From positions 1-64,000 of the forward strand of contig NZ_QHHQ01000012.1 of assembly GCF_003258595.1 (NCBI RefSeq): a stretch of DNA of 64,000 bases. Direction: 5' to 3'. The notes beneath the pieces were generated by a model that saw nothing but the letters and a program-made list of their open reading frames with translations, was not told the origin of the DNA and searched no databases. How positions within the stretch are numbered: the stretch's first letter is position 1; every line of letters starts with the position of its first letter. Made by a program: the position numbers and the translations under genes. The stretch is from Acuticoccus sediminis (GTDB taxonomy: Bacteria > Pseudomonadota > Alphaproteobacteria > Rhizobiales > Amorphaceae). Shown here one piece after another: positions 55,503-63,769 of this stretch.

Positions 55503-55518
55503 GTTGACAGCTGACAAC
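55503..55518. promoter_or_regulatory. parS-like centromere site 3 in the rep locus
   Basis: GTTGACAGCTGACAAC, one base different from the other sites and still matching GTTNNNNGCNNNNAAC. It ends 11 bases before the repB start codon, next to the ribosome site, so RepB binding could also influence repB expression. Confidence 0.8.
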
Positions 55519-55529
55519 GGGAGAGGGCG

Positions 55530-56534
55530 ATGACCAAGCGGCGACTGGCCATGGAACGGCTTCTCTCGGTCGAGGCGGCGCCGGGCGGCGAGGCGGCGCC
55601 CCCCCGGCCGGCGGCGCCGGTGCGCTCCGGCGCGGTGCGCACCATGGGCCTCGCGCTCGACAGGATCACCGACCCGGCCGAGGCGCGCGAGAGCGTCGTC
55701 GAGCTCGACACCGGCCTCGTCGACCCGTCCTTCGTGCGCGACCGTCTCGACGAGGCCGAGCCGGAGGGCACCGTGGAGGACCCGGCCGAGATCGACCCGA
55801 CCGGCCTCACCGCGCTCGCCCAGAGCATCGCCGAGGGCGGCCAGGCGGTCCCCATCCTGGTGCGCCCGCACCCCGGGACGCCGGGGCGCTACCAGATCGC
55901 CTACGGGCACCGCCGCTGGCGCGCGTGCCAGATGCTGCGCCGTCCGGTGCGGGCGATCGTGCGGCCCCTCGACGACGAGGCCCTGGTGCTCGCCCAGGGG
56001 CGCGAGAACAACGCCCGGCGCGACCTCACCTTCATCGAGCGGGCGCACTTCGCGGCGGCGCTCGTGGCGCGCGGCATGGCGCGGCCGACGGTCGGCAAGG
56101 CGCTCGGCGTCGACAAGTCCGAGCTCGCCCGGCTGCTCGCCGTCGCGAACGGCCTGCCGGAGGGGCTGGCGCCGCGGATCGGCCGCGCGCCCAAGGCCGG
56201 CCGGCCGCGCTGGCTGCGCCTGGTGACGCTCTGCCGGGAGGAGGGGGCCGAGGCGGCGCTCACCGCCGTGGCGGCGGCGGCGCATCTGCCGACCGACGAG
56301 CGCTTCAAGACCGTCTTCGACGCCCTCGCGATGCGCGCCGCGGCCGCCCGGGCGGCCCGTGCCGCCGCGACGACGGCGCCGCGGCCGGTGCAGGAGGCCT
56401 CGCCGATGACCGTCTCGCGCGGGCCCGGCCGCACGGTGATCACCATCGACACCCGGACCGCGCCGGCGTTCGCGGCCTTCGTGGAGGAGCGCCTGGAGGC
56501 GCTCTACCGCGAGTTCCGCGCCGGCGAAGGCTGA
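55530..56534 (+). CDS. repB: Centromere-binding partition protein RepB (ParB family)
   Basis: A 334-residue ParB/RepB protein. N-terminal ParB nuclease-like motifs VPILVRPHPGTPGRYQIAYGHRRWRA and RENNARRDLTFIERAHFAAAL, then a helix-turn-helix region (GMARPTVGKALGVDKSELARLLAVANGLP), the expected order for RepB. Ribosome site GGGAGAGGG before ATG 55530. It should bind the parS-like sites listed here and be moved by RepA. A repC initiator gene, which normally follows, is absent: the next gene begins 240 bases on and encodes an aldolase. Confidence 0.94.
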   Translation: MTKRRLAMERLLSVEAAPGGEAAPPRPAAPVRSGAVRTMGLALDRITDPAEARESVVELDTGLVDPSFVRDRLDEAEPEGTVEDPAEIDPTGLTALAQSIAEGGQAVPILVRPHPGTPGRYQIAYGHRRWRACQMLRRPVRAIVRPLDDEALVLAQGRENNARRDLTFIERAHFAAALVARGMARPTVGKALGVDKSELARLLAVANGLPEGLAPRIGRAPKAGRPRWLRLVTLCREEGAEAALTAVAAAAHLPTDERFKTVFDALAMRAAAARAARAAATTAPRPVQEASPMTVSRGPGRTVITIDTRTAPAFAAFVEERLEALYREFRAGEG

Positions 56535-56559
56535 GCCCGGCGAACGGAACGACCCGAGG

Positions 56560-56591
56560 ACGGGGCGGCCAGAGAACGGCGCGGCCAGAGA
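56560..56591. repeat. 16-bp direct repeat after repB
   Basis: Two units of ACGGSGCGGCCAGAGA in tandem just behind repB. Confidence 0.6.
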
Positions 56592-56773
56592 ACCGGGGGG
56601 ACCGGACGGCGCCGGGCGCTCCGCCCCGCAGCGGCGGGACCACGGCCACGGGGTGAGGCGCGCCGGTCCGCCGCGCCCGCCCGCGTCCCGGACTTGACGC
56701 CCCTCGCCGAACGCGGTCCAAACCGGCTAGCTGCGTGCCGTCCGGCGCACCCCGCGCGAACCCAAGGTGAGAC

Positions 56774-57562
56774 GTGTCCGACCGATCCCTCAAGCAACGC
56801 CTCGCCGCCAAGGAGCTGCTGTTCGGCTCCTGGAACCAGCTCGGCTATCCGCAGACCACCGAGATCCAGGCCCGCGCCGCGTTCGACTTCTGCGCCATCG
56901 ACATGGAGCACACCTCGATCGCGACGAACGAGCTGCTCACCTCGATCCAGATCAGCCAGCTCGCCGGCAAGCCCGTCCTGGTGCGCGTCTCGGGCCACGA
57001 CCCGCTCTACGCCAAGCGCGCGCTCGACGCCGGCGCGAACGGCATCATCTGCCCCATGGTGGAGACGGTCGAGCAGGCCGAGCGCGCCCGCGACAGCGTC
57101 TACTACGCCCCCCGCGGCAGCCGCGGCGTCGGCCTCGCCCGGGCCCAGGGCTTCGGCCTCGACTTCGACACCTACCGCGACCGGAGCGACGACGAGCTCG
57201 TCCTGATCGTCCAGATCGAGCACTGGCGCGGCGCCGAGAACCTCGAGAAGATCCTCGACGTCGACGGCGTCGACGGCTTCCTGGTGGGGCCCTACGACCT
57301 CTCCGCCTCGTTCGGGAAGCCCGGCCGGTTCGACGACCCCGAGGTCGCCGCCGCGCTCTCGCGCATCGCCTCCATCGTCAGGGAGCACGACAAGCCCTCC
57401 GGGCTCCACGTCGTCCATCCCGACCGCGAGGGGCTCCGCAAGCGCGTCGAGGAGGGCTACCGCTTCATCGCCTACGGCACCGACATGCTGCTCTTCGCCA
57501 GGGCCGTCGCCGAGACCGCCGACCACTTCACCGGGCTGCGCGCCGAGAACCCGTCCGCCTGA
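56774..57562 (+). CDS. HpcH/HpaI-family aldolase
   Basis: A 262-residue class II (metal-dependent) aldolase of the HpcH/HpaI family, which joins pyruvate to an aldehyde to give a 2-keto-3-deoxy acid, or the reverse. Landmarks: FCAIDMEHTSI, RVSGHDPLYAKRALDAGANGIICPMVETVEQAE with the metal Glu, and GFLVGPYDLSASFG. Start GTG 56774 after AAGGTGAG. First gene of a five-gene cassette; the CMP-sugar synthetase begins two bases after its stop. Confidence 0.93.
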   Translation: MSDRSLKQRLAAKELLFGSWNQLGYPQTTEIQARAAFDFCAIDMEHTSIATNELLTSIQISQLAGKPVLVRVSGHDPLYAKRALDAGANGIICPMVETVEQAERARDSVYYAPRGSRGVGLARAQGFGLDFDTYRDRSDDELVLIVQIEHWRGAENLEKILDVDGVDGFLVGPYDLSASFGKPGRFDDPEVAAALSRIASIVREHDKPSGLHVVHPDREGLRKRVEEGYRFIAYGTDMLLFARAVAETADHFTGLRAENPSA

Positions 57563-57564
57563 GC

Positions 57565-58263
57565 ATGCCCCCCGTCATCGCCATCGTGCCCATGAAGGGC
57601 CACTCGGCCCGCGTGCCGAAGAAGAACCTCCGCCCCATGTGCGGCCGCCCGCTCTACCACTGGATCACCCGCACGCTGCAGGCGGCGAGGGGTGTCGACC
57701 GGGTGGTGATCGAGACCGACGCGGACGAGATCGAGGCGGACGTGCGCGCGAGCTTCCCGGACATCGAGGTGCTGCGCCGGCCGGCGCACCTGCACGGCGA
57801 CGACGTCCCGATGAACGCCGTCCTCGACAACGCCATGGCCGGGCTCGAGAGCCGGCTCGAGGCGGGGGCGGTCTTCCTGCAGTCCCACTCCACCAACCCG
57901 CTCCTCAAGGTGTCGACGGTGGAGAAGGCGCTCGGCGACTACCTGGCGGACGGCGACCACGACAGCCTGTTCGCGGTGACGCGCTGGCAGACGCGCTTCT
58001 TCTGGGCCGACGGGCGGCCGGTGAACCACAACCCGGACGAGCTGCTGCCGACCCAGGACCTGCCGCCGCTCTACGAGGAGAACTCCAACCTCTACATCTT
58101 CACCCGGGCGAGCTTCGACAAGCGCCACCACCGCATCGGCACCGCCCCGAAGATGTACGAGATGGAGTACATCGAGGCCGTCGACATCGACGAGATCCAG
58201 CACTTCGACCTCGCCGAGGCGCTGCTCGAGCGGGCGATCGCCCGCGGCGAGGTGAGCGCCTGA
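57565..58263 (+). CDS. Acylneuraminate/KDO-type cytidylyltransferase
   Basis: A 232-residue CMP-sugar synthetase. The nucleotide-binding signature AIVPMKGHSARVPKKNLRPMCGRPL is clear, followed by VVIETDADEIEADV, VFLQSHSTNPLL and EYIEAVDIDEIQHFD. It activates a ulosonic acid (sialic acid-like or KDO-like) as the CMP derivative for transfer. Its stop overlaps the next start by one base (TGATG). No neuB- or kdsA-type synthase is nearby; the aldolase upstream may take that role. Confidence 0.92.
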   Translation: MPPVIAIVPMKGHSARVPKKNLRPMCGRPLYHWITRTLQAARGVDRVVIETDADEIEADVRASFPDIEVLRRPAHLHGDDVPMNAVLDNAMAGLESRLEAGAVFLQSHSTNPLLKVSTVEKALGDYLADGDHDSLFAVTRWQTRFFWADGRPVNHNPDELLPTQDLPPLYEENSNLYIFTRASFDKRHHRIGTAPKMYEMEYIEAVDIDEIQHFDLAEALLERAIARGEVSA

Positions 58264-59195
58264 TGGGCACCGTCCTGACCACCACATCCTCGTTCCGGGA
58301 ACGCGACAACGCGGCGACGCAGCGCCTCGCCGCGGCCGGGCATACGATCCTCTTCAGCCCGCTCGGCCGGCGCCTCACCGAGGACGACGCCGTCGCCCTC
58401 TTCGCCGAGCACGACCCCGTCGGCGTCGTCGCCGGGGTCGAGCCGCTCACCGACCGCGCCATGGCCGCAGCCCCCTCGCTGAAGGCGATCGCGCGCTGCG
58501 GCACCGGGCTCGATTCGGTCGACCTCGAGGCGGCGAGGGCGCGCGGCATCGCCGTCTCCAACACGCCGGGCGCGCCGGCGCTCGCGGTCGCCGAGCTCGC
58601 CGTCGGGCACATCCTCGCCTCGCTCCGGCGCATCGCCGAGGCCGACCGGCTGATCCGCGCCGGCCGGTGGACCGCGCTCTCGGGCGGCCTCCTCGGCGCG
58701 CGCACGGTCGGCATCGTCGGCTTCGGGCGCATCGGCCAGCGCGTCGCCGAGCTGCTGGCGCCGTTCGGCGCCCGCCTCCTCGCCGCCGACCCCTTCGCCG
58801 AGGCCAAGGCCGCGGCGGGCCGGGGAGTCGAGCTCGTCGCCCTCGAGAGGCTGCTCGCCGAGTCCGACGTCCTCACCCTCCACGCCGCCCCCGGCAGCGT
58901 GCGGCTCGGCGCCGAGGCGCTCGCCGCCGTCAAGCCGGGCGCGATCCTCGTCAACACCGCCCGCGGCGACCTCGTCGACGAGGCGGCGCTCGTCGCCGCG
59001 CTGCAGGACGGGCGCCTCGCCGGCGCCGCGCTCGACGTCTTCGCCGAGGAGCCCTACACCGGCCCGCTCACCGCCCTCGCCGGCGTGACGATGACCGCGC
59101 ACATGGGCTCCTACGCGGCCGAGAGCCGCTCGCTGCAGGAGCGCGAGGCGCTCGACAACCTCGTCGCCGACCTCGCCCGGCTGGGGCTGCTGTGA
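58263..59195 (+). CDS. D-2-hydroxyacid dehydrogenase (phosphoglycerate dehydrogenase-like)
   Basis: A 310-residue NAD-dependent dehydrogenase. NAD motif VGIVGFGRIGQRVAELLAPFG, substrate-side IARCGTGLDSVD, catalytic Arg in LVNTARGDLVDE, Glu in DVFAEEP and the His position in TAHMGSYAAE, where SxH of classical enzymes is AHMGS. It may oxidise or reduce a 2-keto/2-hydroxy acid intermediate of the cassette. The next ATG overlaps its stop. Confidence 0.9.
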   Translation: MGTVLTTTSSFRERDNAATQRLAAAGHTILFSPLGRRLTEDDAVALFAEHDPVGVVAGVEPLTDRAMAAAPSLKAIARCGTGLDSVDLEAARARGIAVSNTPGAPALAVAELAVGHILASLRRIAEADRLIRAGRWTALSGGLLGARTVGIVGFGRIGQRVAELLAPFGARLLAADPFAEAKAAAGRGVELVALERLLAESDVLTLHAAPGSVRLGAEALAAVKPGAILVNTARGDLVDEAALVAALQDGRLAGAALDVFAEEPYTGPLTALAGVTMTAHMGSYAAESRSLQEREALDNLVADLARLGLL

Positions 59196-59878
59196 TGGCG
59201 TTGTCAGCTGACAACCCGGCCGGACCCGCCCCCGTGCGGGCGGTCGTCTTCGACTTCGACGGGGTCATCGTCGACAGCGTCGGCGTGAAGACCGAGGCCT
59301 TCGTGGCGCTCTACGCCCCGCACGGCGAGGCCGTCGCCGAGGCGGTGCGCGCCTATCACCTCGCCCACGGCGGCATGCCCCGCGCCGACAAGCTGCGCCA
59401 CTGGCAGAGCACCCTGGTGGACGGCCCCGCCGACGACGCCACCATCGCCGCCCTCGGCGCCCGCTTCGGCCTGATGGTCCGGGAGAAGGTCATCGCCTGC
59501 GGCGAGATCGCCGGCGCCGGGGCCGCGCTCGCCGCGCTCGCCGCGCGCCTGCCGCTCCACGTCGCCTCCGCGACGCCCGAGACGGAGCTCGTCGGGATCA
59601 TCGCCGCGCGGGGCCTGACGGGCCGCTTCCGGAGCATCCACGGCATCCCCACCACCAAGGCCGAGGCGCTCCGGATGCGCGTCGCCGAGGGTCTCGCCCC
59701 GGACGAGATCCTGATGATCGGCGACGCCACCGCCGACCACGCCGCGGCCGCCGCCGTCGGCACCCGCTTCCTCGGCGTGGTTCCCGAAGGGGCGAAGAGC
59801 CCCTTCCCGGACGGCACCGACACGGTCCCCGACCTCACCGGCCTCGCCGAACGGGTCCTCGGCGCGAGGACCGCATGA
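59195..59878 (+). CDS. HAD-family phosphatase
   Basis: A 227-residue HAD hydrolase (phosphoglycolate phosphatase/beta-phosphoglucomutase-like, small alpha-helical cap). Motif I VFDFDGVIVDS with the nucleophile Asp, motif II HVASATP, motif III Lys in TTKAEAL and motif IV MIGDATADHAAAAAVG. It could remove a phosphate from the sugar acid before CMP activation, as KdsC does for KDO. The first ten codons are built on a parS-like site and encode the peptide ALSADNPAG, poorly conserved-looking and not part of the fold. Confidence 0.9.
   Translation: MALSADNPAGPAPVRAVVFDFDGVIVDSVGVKTEAFVALYAPHGEAVAEAVRAYHLAHGGMPRADKLRHWQSTLVDGPADDATIAALGARFGLMVREKVIACGEIAGAGAALAALAARLPLHVASATPETELVGIIAARGLTGRFRSIHGIPTTKAEALRMRVAEGLAPDEILMIGDATADHAAAAAVGTRFLGVVPEGAKSPFPDGTDTVPDLTGLAERVLGARTA
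59200..59215. promoter_or_regulatory. parS-like centromere site 4, inside a coding sequence
   Basis: GTTGTCAGCTGACAAC, identical to the core of sites 1 and 2, at codons 2-7 of the HAD phosphatase gene. Confidence 0.75.
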
Positions 59879-60861
59879 GCGGGCCCGGCACCGGCAGAGA
59901 CGGCACGGGCGGGGGCGGGACGGCGCCACCCGGGACGAGGAAGGCCGTCGTCACCGGCGGGTCCGGCTTCCTCGGCAGCCACGTCGCCGACGCCTTCACC
60001 GCGGCCGGCTACGCCGTCACCGTCTACGACCTGCGTCCCTCGCCCCACCTCGGCCCCGGCCAGACGATGGTGACGGGCGACCTCGGCGACGTCGACGCCC
60101 TGGCGGCCGCCTTCGCCGGCGCCGAGGTCGTCGCCCACTTCGCCGGCATCGCCGACATCGCGGCCGCGAACGTCGACCCGATCCGGACCGCCAACGTCAA
60201 CCTCGTCGGCACCGTCAACACGCTGGAGGCGGCCGTCCGGGCGGGCGTGAAGCGCTACCTCTTCGCCTCCACCGTCTACGTCTATTCCGACATGGGCGGC
60301 TTCTACCGGGCCAGCAAGCAGGCCTGCGAGGCGTTCGTGGAGACCTACTCGCAGGAGCGCGGCCTTCCCTTCACGGTGCTGCGCTACGGCACCCTCTACG
60401 GGCGCCGCTCGGGCGGCACCAACCGCATCCACACCATGGTGAACTCCGCCATCCGCGAGAAGGCGATCTCCTATCCCGGCTCCGGCGAGGCGCTGCGCGA
60501 CGTCATCCACGCCCGCGACGCGGCCACCCTCACCGTGCGCACCCTGGCGCCGGACTATGCCAACACGCACCTCCTCATCACCGGCCAGGAGCGGCTGCGC
60601 GTGAAGGACATCGCCCGGATGATCGCCGAGATCGTCCCCGGCCCCATTGCCCTGGAGTTCCAGGAGGGCGAGCCGGAGGGGCACTACATGCTGACCCCCT
60701 ATTCCTTCTCGCCGCGCCTCTCCAGGAAGCTGGTGCCGACCGAGTACATCGACATCGGCCAGGGCATCTACGACTGCGTCCAGGAGGCCTGGGAGGCCGC
60801 CCACCCGCAGGAGCCCGTCTACCTCCCCGGCTCGGGCAGGGACCGCGACCCGACGTCCTAG
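59875..60861 (+). CDS. NAD-dependent sugar epimerase/dehydratase
   Basis: A 328-residue extended short-chain dehydrogenase. NAD motif VVTGGSGFLGSHVADAF at about residue 25, VVAHFAGIADIAAANVDP, FASTVYVYSD and the active-site YRASKQACE. The first 20 residues are a Gly/Thr-rich lead. The start overlaps the HAD stop as ATGA. It ends the five-gene cassette; repeat copy G begins 36 bases after the stop. Likely modifies a nucleotide sugar or the sugar acid precursor. Confidence 0.92.
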   Translation: MSGPGTGRDGTGGGGTAPPGTRKAVVTGGSGFLGSHVADAFTAAGYAVTVYDLRPSPHLGPGQTMVTGDLGDVDALAAAFAGAEVVAHFAGIADIAAANVDPIRTANVNLVGTVNTLEAAVRAGVKRYLFASTVYVYSDMGGFYRASKQACEAFVETYSQERGLPFTVLRYGTLYGRRSGGTNRIHTMVNSAIREKAISYPGSGEALRDVIHARDAATLTVRTLAPDYANTHLLITGQERLRVKDIARMIAEIVPGPIALEFQEGEPEGHYMLTPYSFSPRLSRKLVPTEYIDIGQGIYDCVQEAWEAAHPQEPVYLPGSGRDRDPTS

Positions 60862-60897
60862 CCGCGACCTCCGGGACCCTCGCGCCGGGTCCGGGAC

Positions 60898-61127
60898 GCC
60901 GGAGCCTCCGGCGGGCTCGGGTCCCACCAGCGATCAAGTCCCGCCTGACCGCCGGAACCGCCGTCGCGCTTGCCCCCTGGCAGCGTCCGGGACCCGGCGC
61001 AAGGGCAAGCGGCTTCGCCGGCCTCCGGCCCCTTGCACCGGCTCCCGGACACTGCCTTTCAGGGGGCGCGACGGCGGCTCCGGCGATCAGGCTCCCGCCC
61101 CGGATTGCGTGGGCGCCGCGCGAGGGG
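60898..61127 (+). repeat. Dispersed ~230-bp inverted-repeat element, copy G
   Basis: Same family, plus orientation, between the convergent epimerase gene and the glycosyltransferase-like gene. In this copy the inner inverted repeat CGCTTGCCC (60967-60975) / GGGCAAGCG (61003-61011) is perfect and competes with the long arm pairing. Confidence 0.9.
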
Positions 61128-61169
61128 TGCCCGCGCCATCCGATGGCGGCGGGTGAGCGGCTCCGGGCG

Positions 61170-62108
61170 TCAGGCCTGGCGGCGGCGGTGAAGCGCCTTC
61201 TGGATCGCGTTGCCGAGGTGGGCGGAGGGGTCGCTCCCGGCCCAGCGGGCGCCGTCGTCCGTCAGCACCGAGACCAGGCGCTGCCGGTCCTGCAGCCACG
61301 TCCGCCGGCCGATCTCGGCCCGCATCCGTGCCCCGCGCGACAGGCGCTCCACCGTCTCCCGGTCGAGCGCCGGGAGATCGGTCGGCCGCCGCGGATCGGT
61401 GAGGATGCCGCTCGACAGGTGTCCGATCGTCTCGCTCGCCGGCGCCGCGTCCGGGGCGACGACGATCTGGCCGCGCCCCATGGCGAGGCGCGTCGCGTGG
61501 TCGATCCCCGCCGACAGCCCCCGCGCCCGGGAGGCGAAGACGAAGAGCGCGCGCTCCTCGACGCCGTCGGCGCCGGCCTCCGCCGTATCGCCGACGGCGG
61601 CGAGGTGCTCGATGCCGAGGTGGCGGCACTGCTGCGCCACGCTGCCCCGGCTCGGCACGCCCGTGTCATGCGGCCCCTCCACGAAGACCGCGGACCAGGC
61701 GGCGGGGGCGAAGTCGTGCACCGGCGGCGCCGCCGCGGGCTCGGGCCAGTAGTCGAAATAGGCCGAGCGGCACTCGTGCGCCTGCAGCGTCTCGTGCTGC
61801 CGACGCGAGAAGGTGACGAACCGCGCCGCGCCGGTGAAGGCCTGCCAGTAGGCCCCGTCCCGCGGGGTCTGCGACGGCACGATCACCGCGCGCTCCAGCC
61901 CGAAGGCCAGCAGCCGCGCCGCGACCGCCTCGGTGCGCCAGAAGAGGCAGAGGCCGAACGGCTCGGCGAGGCCGAGCGAGAGGGCGTCGGCCTCCGGCGA
62001 GGCCGGGTCGGCGGCCACCCGCGTGACCTCGCCCAGCCCGGACAGGACCTCGGCGAGGACGTTGACGTCCGCGTCCTCGCCGCGCGGCTCGACACACAGG
62101 ATCTTCAT
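61170..62108 (-). CDS. Glycosyltransferase-like protein (GT-B type, divergent)
   Basis: A 312-residue protein starting MKILCVEPRG. The pattern of a first domain with LLAFGLERAVIVPSQTP and VTFSRRQHETLQAH and a second with ALFVFASRARGLSAGIDHATRLAMGRGQIVVAPDAAPASE suggests a GT-B fold with a nucleotide-sugar pocket, but the key EX7E motif is unclear. Its ATG overlaps the stop of the upstream glycosyltransferase gene by four bases, so they form an operon. Sugar unknown. Weak resemblance to the middle of the 1386-residue protein at 15527. Confidence 0.65.
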   Translation of the reverse strand: MKILCVEPRGEDADVNVLAEVLSGLGEVTRVAADPASPEADALSLGLAEPFGLCLFWRTEAVAARLLAFGLERAVIVPSQTPRDGAYWQAFTGAARFVTFSRRQHETLQAHECRSAYFDYWPEPAAAPPVHDFAPAAWSAVFVEGPHDTGVPSRGSVAQQCRHLGIEHLAAVGDTAEAGADGVEERALFVFASRARGLSAGIDHATRLAMGRGQIVVAPDAAPASETIGHLSSGILTDPRRPTDLPALDRETVERLSRGARMRAEIGRRTWLQDRQRLVSVLTDDGARWAGSDPSAHLGNAIQKALHRRRQA

Positions 62109-63769
62109 GGCGCGTCCTCCGGCTCGGGGGCGGGGCCGGAGGGGGGGGCGGGGCCAGAGGTGGGGGTGGGGGTGCCGGCGGGGGCGATCACCACCATCCG
62201 CTCCAGCGCCAGGCCCAGGGTGCGCGGGTCCTCGGGCGGCTGCGCCACGGCCGAGACGGCGAGGACCAGCTCGTTGACCTCTCCCGTGCGCCAGGCGTCC
62301 GCGACCGGGACCCTCACCTCGCCCCGGCCCTCCAGCGTCCGGCTCGCGAGGACGGTGCCGTTGAGCTCGACGGTCATCGTCTGCGGCTCGGCGAGGAAGG
62401 GGTTGCTGCGCACCACGAGGAGGAGCGCCTCGGCCGCCTCCTCGGCGCGGAAGGCGATCTCGGCGCGCTCGGCGAGCGACCACACGTGGGTGTCCTCGAG
62501 GCCGGCCCAGCCGTGCGCCAGGAGCTTCGCGCTCGCCTTGCTGCGCGTCGTGAAGGCGGTCTCGCCGGGGCCGAGCAGCGGCAGCCCGGTGCGCCTGACC
62601 ATCTCGAAGCGGAAGCGCCGCAGCGCGATCGACACGTAGCGCCCGTCCCCCGCCCCGTCCGGGGCGCCGCCGTCATGCTCCGCCAGCACGTGGCCATGGC
62701 GCGGCAGGCAGTCGACGACGCTGCCCGGCTCCAGCGGCCGCGACAGCGCGATCGGCACCGAGAAGGCGCCGGCCGGCAGGCCCTGCCGGCCGATCGTCCT
62801 GCCCTCGTGGACGACCTCGATCTCCTGGCCGGGGAGCGGGTTGTGGCCCTCCAGGACGAGGGTGTGCGCGCGCGCCCCCGCCGGCGTCGCGAGGCGGAAG
62901 CCCTCGCCCGCGCACCAGGCGAGGCGCGGCCCGGCGGCCTCCGCCCCGGTCGCGGCGGCGTCCGCCTCGCGCGCGAAGACGCCCGACACGATCGCCCCGT
63001 TCATCGGGCTCGTCGGCGGGAACGGCGGCGGGCCGTCGGGGAAGACCTCGCCCGGGTAGAAGAAGGTGTCGATCGCGTCCGGGTTCTCCGAGTGGCGCCG
63101 GTAGAGGGCGCAGAACTCCATCCGGCAGCGCACGTGCCGGCGGATCGACAGGCCGCCGCCGGCGTAGATCGAGACGGTCTCGTCGATGTACTGCGTCGTC
63201 GCCCCGCGGTCGAAGGCCCGGAGCAGGAAGGCGTGGTCGGCGCAGATCTCGAAGGCGGTGTCGTAGCCGCGCGCCTTGAGGAGGGAGGCCCTGGTGAAGG
63301 TCGCCTGGTGCGCCGGCAGCCGGGAGAGCCAGGTCTTGGTGATCGCGCCCTTGCGCAGCGTCTCGCGCAGGGCGCCGTAGTCGGCGGCGCGCGTCAGCGT
63401 GGTGCGCCCGGCGTCGGCGTAGAGGTGGTCGCCGTAGAGGATGTCCGGATCGCCCTCGCGCCGGGCCCAGATCGCGGACAGCGTCTCCCTCGCGTAGAAC
63501 CGGTCGCCCGCGTTCATGAAGAGGACGTATTCGTTCGAGGCCATCCGCGCCGCTTCGTTCATGGCGTAGAAGACGCCGGCGTCGAAGCTGGTGGCGATCT
63601 TGTCGACCTCGCCCCGGTAGCGGGCGACGACCTCGCTCGTGCGGTCCCAGCTGGTGCCGTCGACGAGGATGGTCTCGACGTCTGGAAAATCTTGCTGAAG
63701 AACGCTTTCGAGTGTCGCCGGCAGAACGTCCGCCGCGTTGAACGCGACGGTGATGATGGTGAAACTCAT
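62105..63769 (-). CDS. Family 2 glycosyltransferase fused to a beta-rich C-terminal domain
   Basis: A 554-residue protein. Residues 1-240 are a GT2 domain: MSFTIITVAFNAADVLPATL, TILVDGTSWDRTSEVV, FDAGVFYAMNEAARMA, and the DxD position altered to FMNAGDRF. A linker (about 245-275) leads to a beta-rich region (about 280-525; VLEGHNPLPGQEIEVVHEG, MTVELNGTVLASRTLEG) of possible carbohydrate-binding type, and a Pro-rich end. Ends overlap the next gene as ATGA. It resembles the glycosyltransferase at 4964-5725 in its N-terminal part. Confidence 0.88.
   Translation of the reverse strand: MSFTIITVAFNAADVLPATLESVLQQDFPDVETILVDGTSWDRTSEVVARYRGEVDKIATSFDAGVFYAMNEAARMASNEYVLFMNAGDRFYARETLSAIWARREGDPDILYGDHLYADAGRTTLTRAADYGALRETLRKGAITKTWLSRLPAHQATFTRASLLKARGYDTAFEICADHAFLLRAFDRGATTQYIDETVSIYAGGGLSIRRHVRCRMEFCALYRRHSENPDAIDTFFYPGEVFPDGPPPFPPTSPMNGAIVSGVFAREADAAATGAEAAGPRLAWCAGEGFRLATPAGARAHTLVLEGHNPLPGQEIEVVHEGRTIGRQGLPAGAFSVPIALSRPLEPGSVVDCLPRHGHVLAEHDGGAPDGAGDGRYVSIALRRFRFEMVRRTGLPLLGPGETAFTTRSKASAKLLAHGWAGLEDTHVWSLAERAEIAFRAEEAAEALLLVVRSNPFLAEPQTMTVELNGTVLASRTLEGRGEVRVPVADAWRTGEVNELVLAVSAVAQPPEDPRTLGLALERMVVIAPAGTPTPTSGPAPPSGPAPEPEDAP

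Noticed and set aside
56690-56773. TTGACG at 56693 as the -35 of the sugar-acid cassette promoter
   Set aside because: No acceptable -10 sequence at 16-18 bases; too weak to list.
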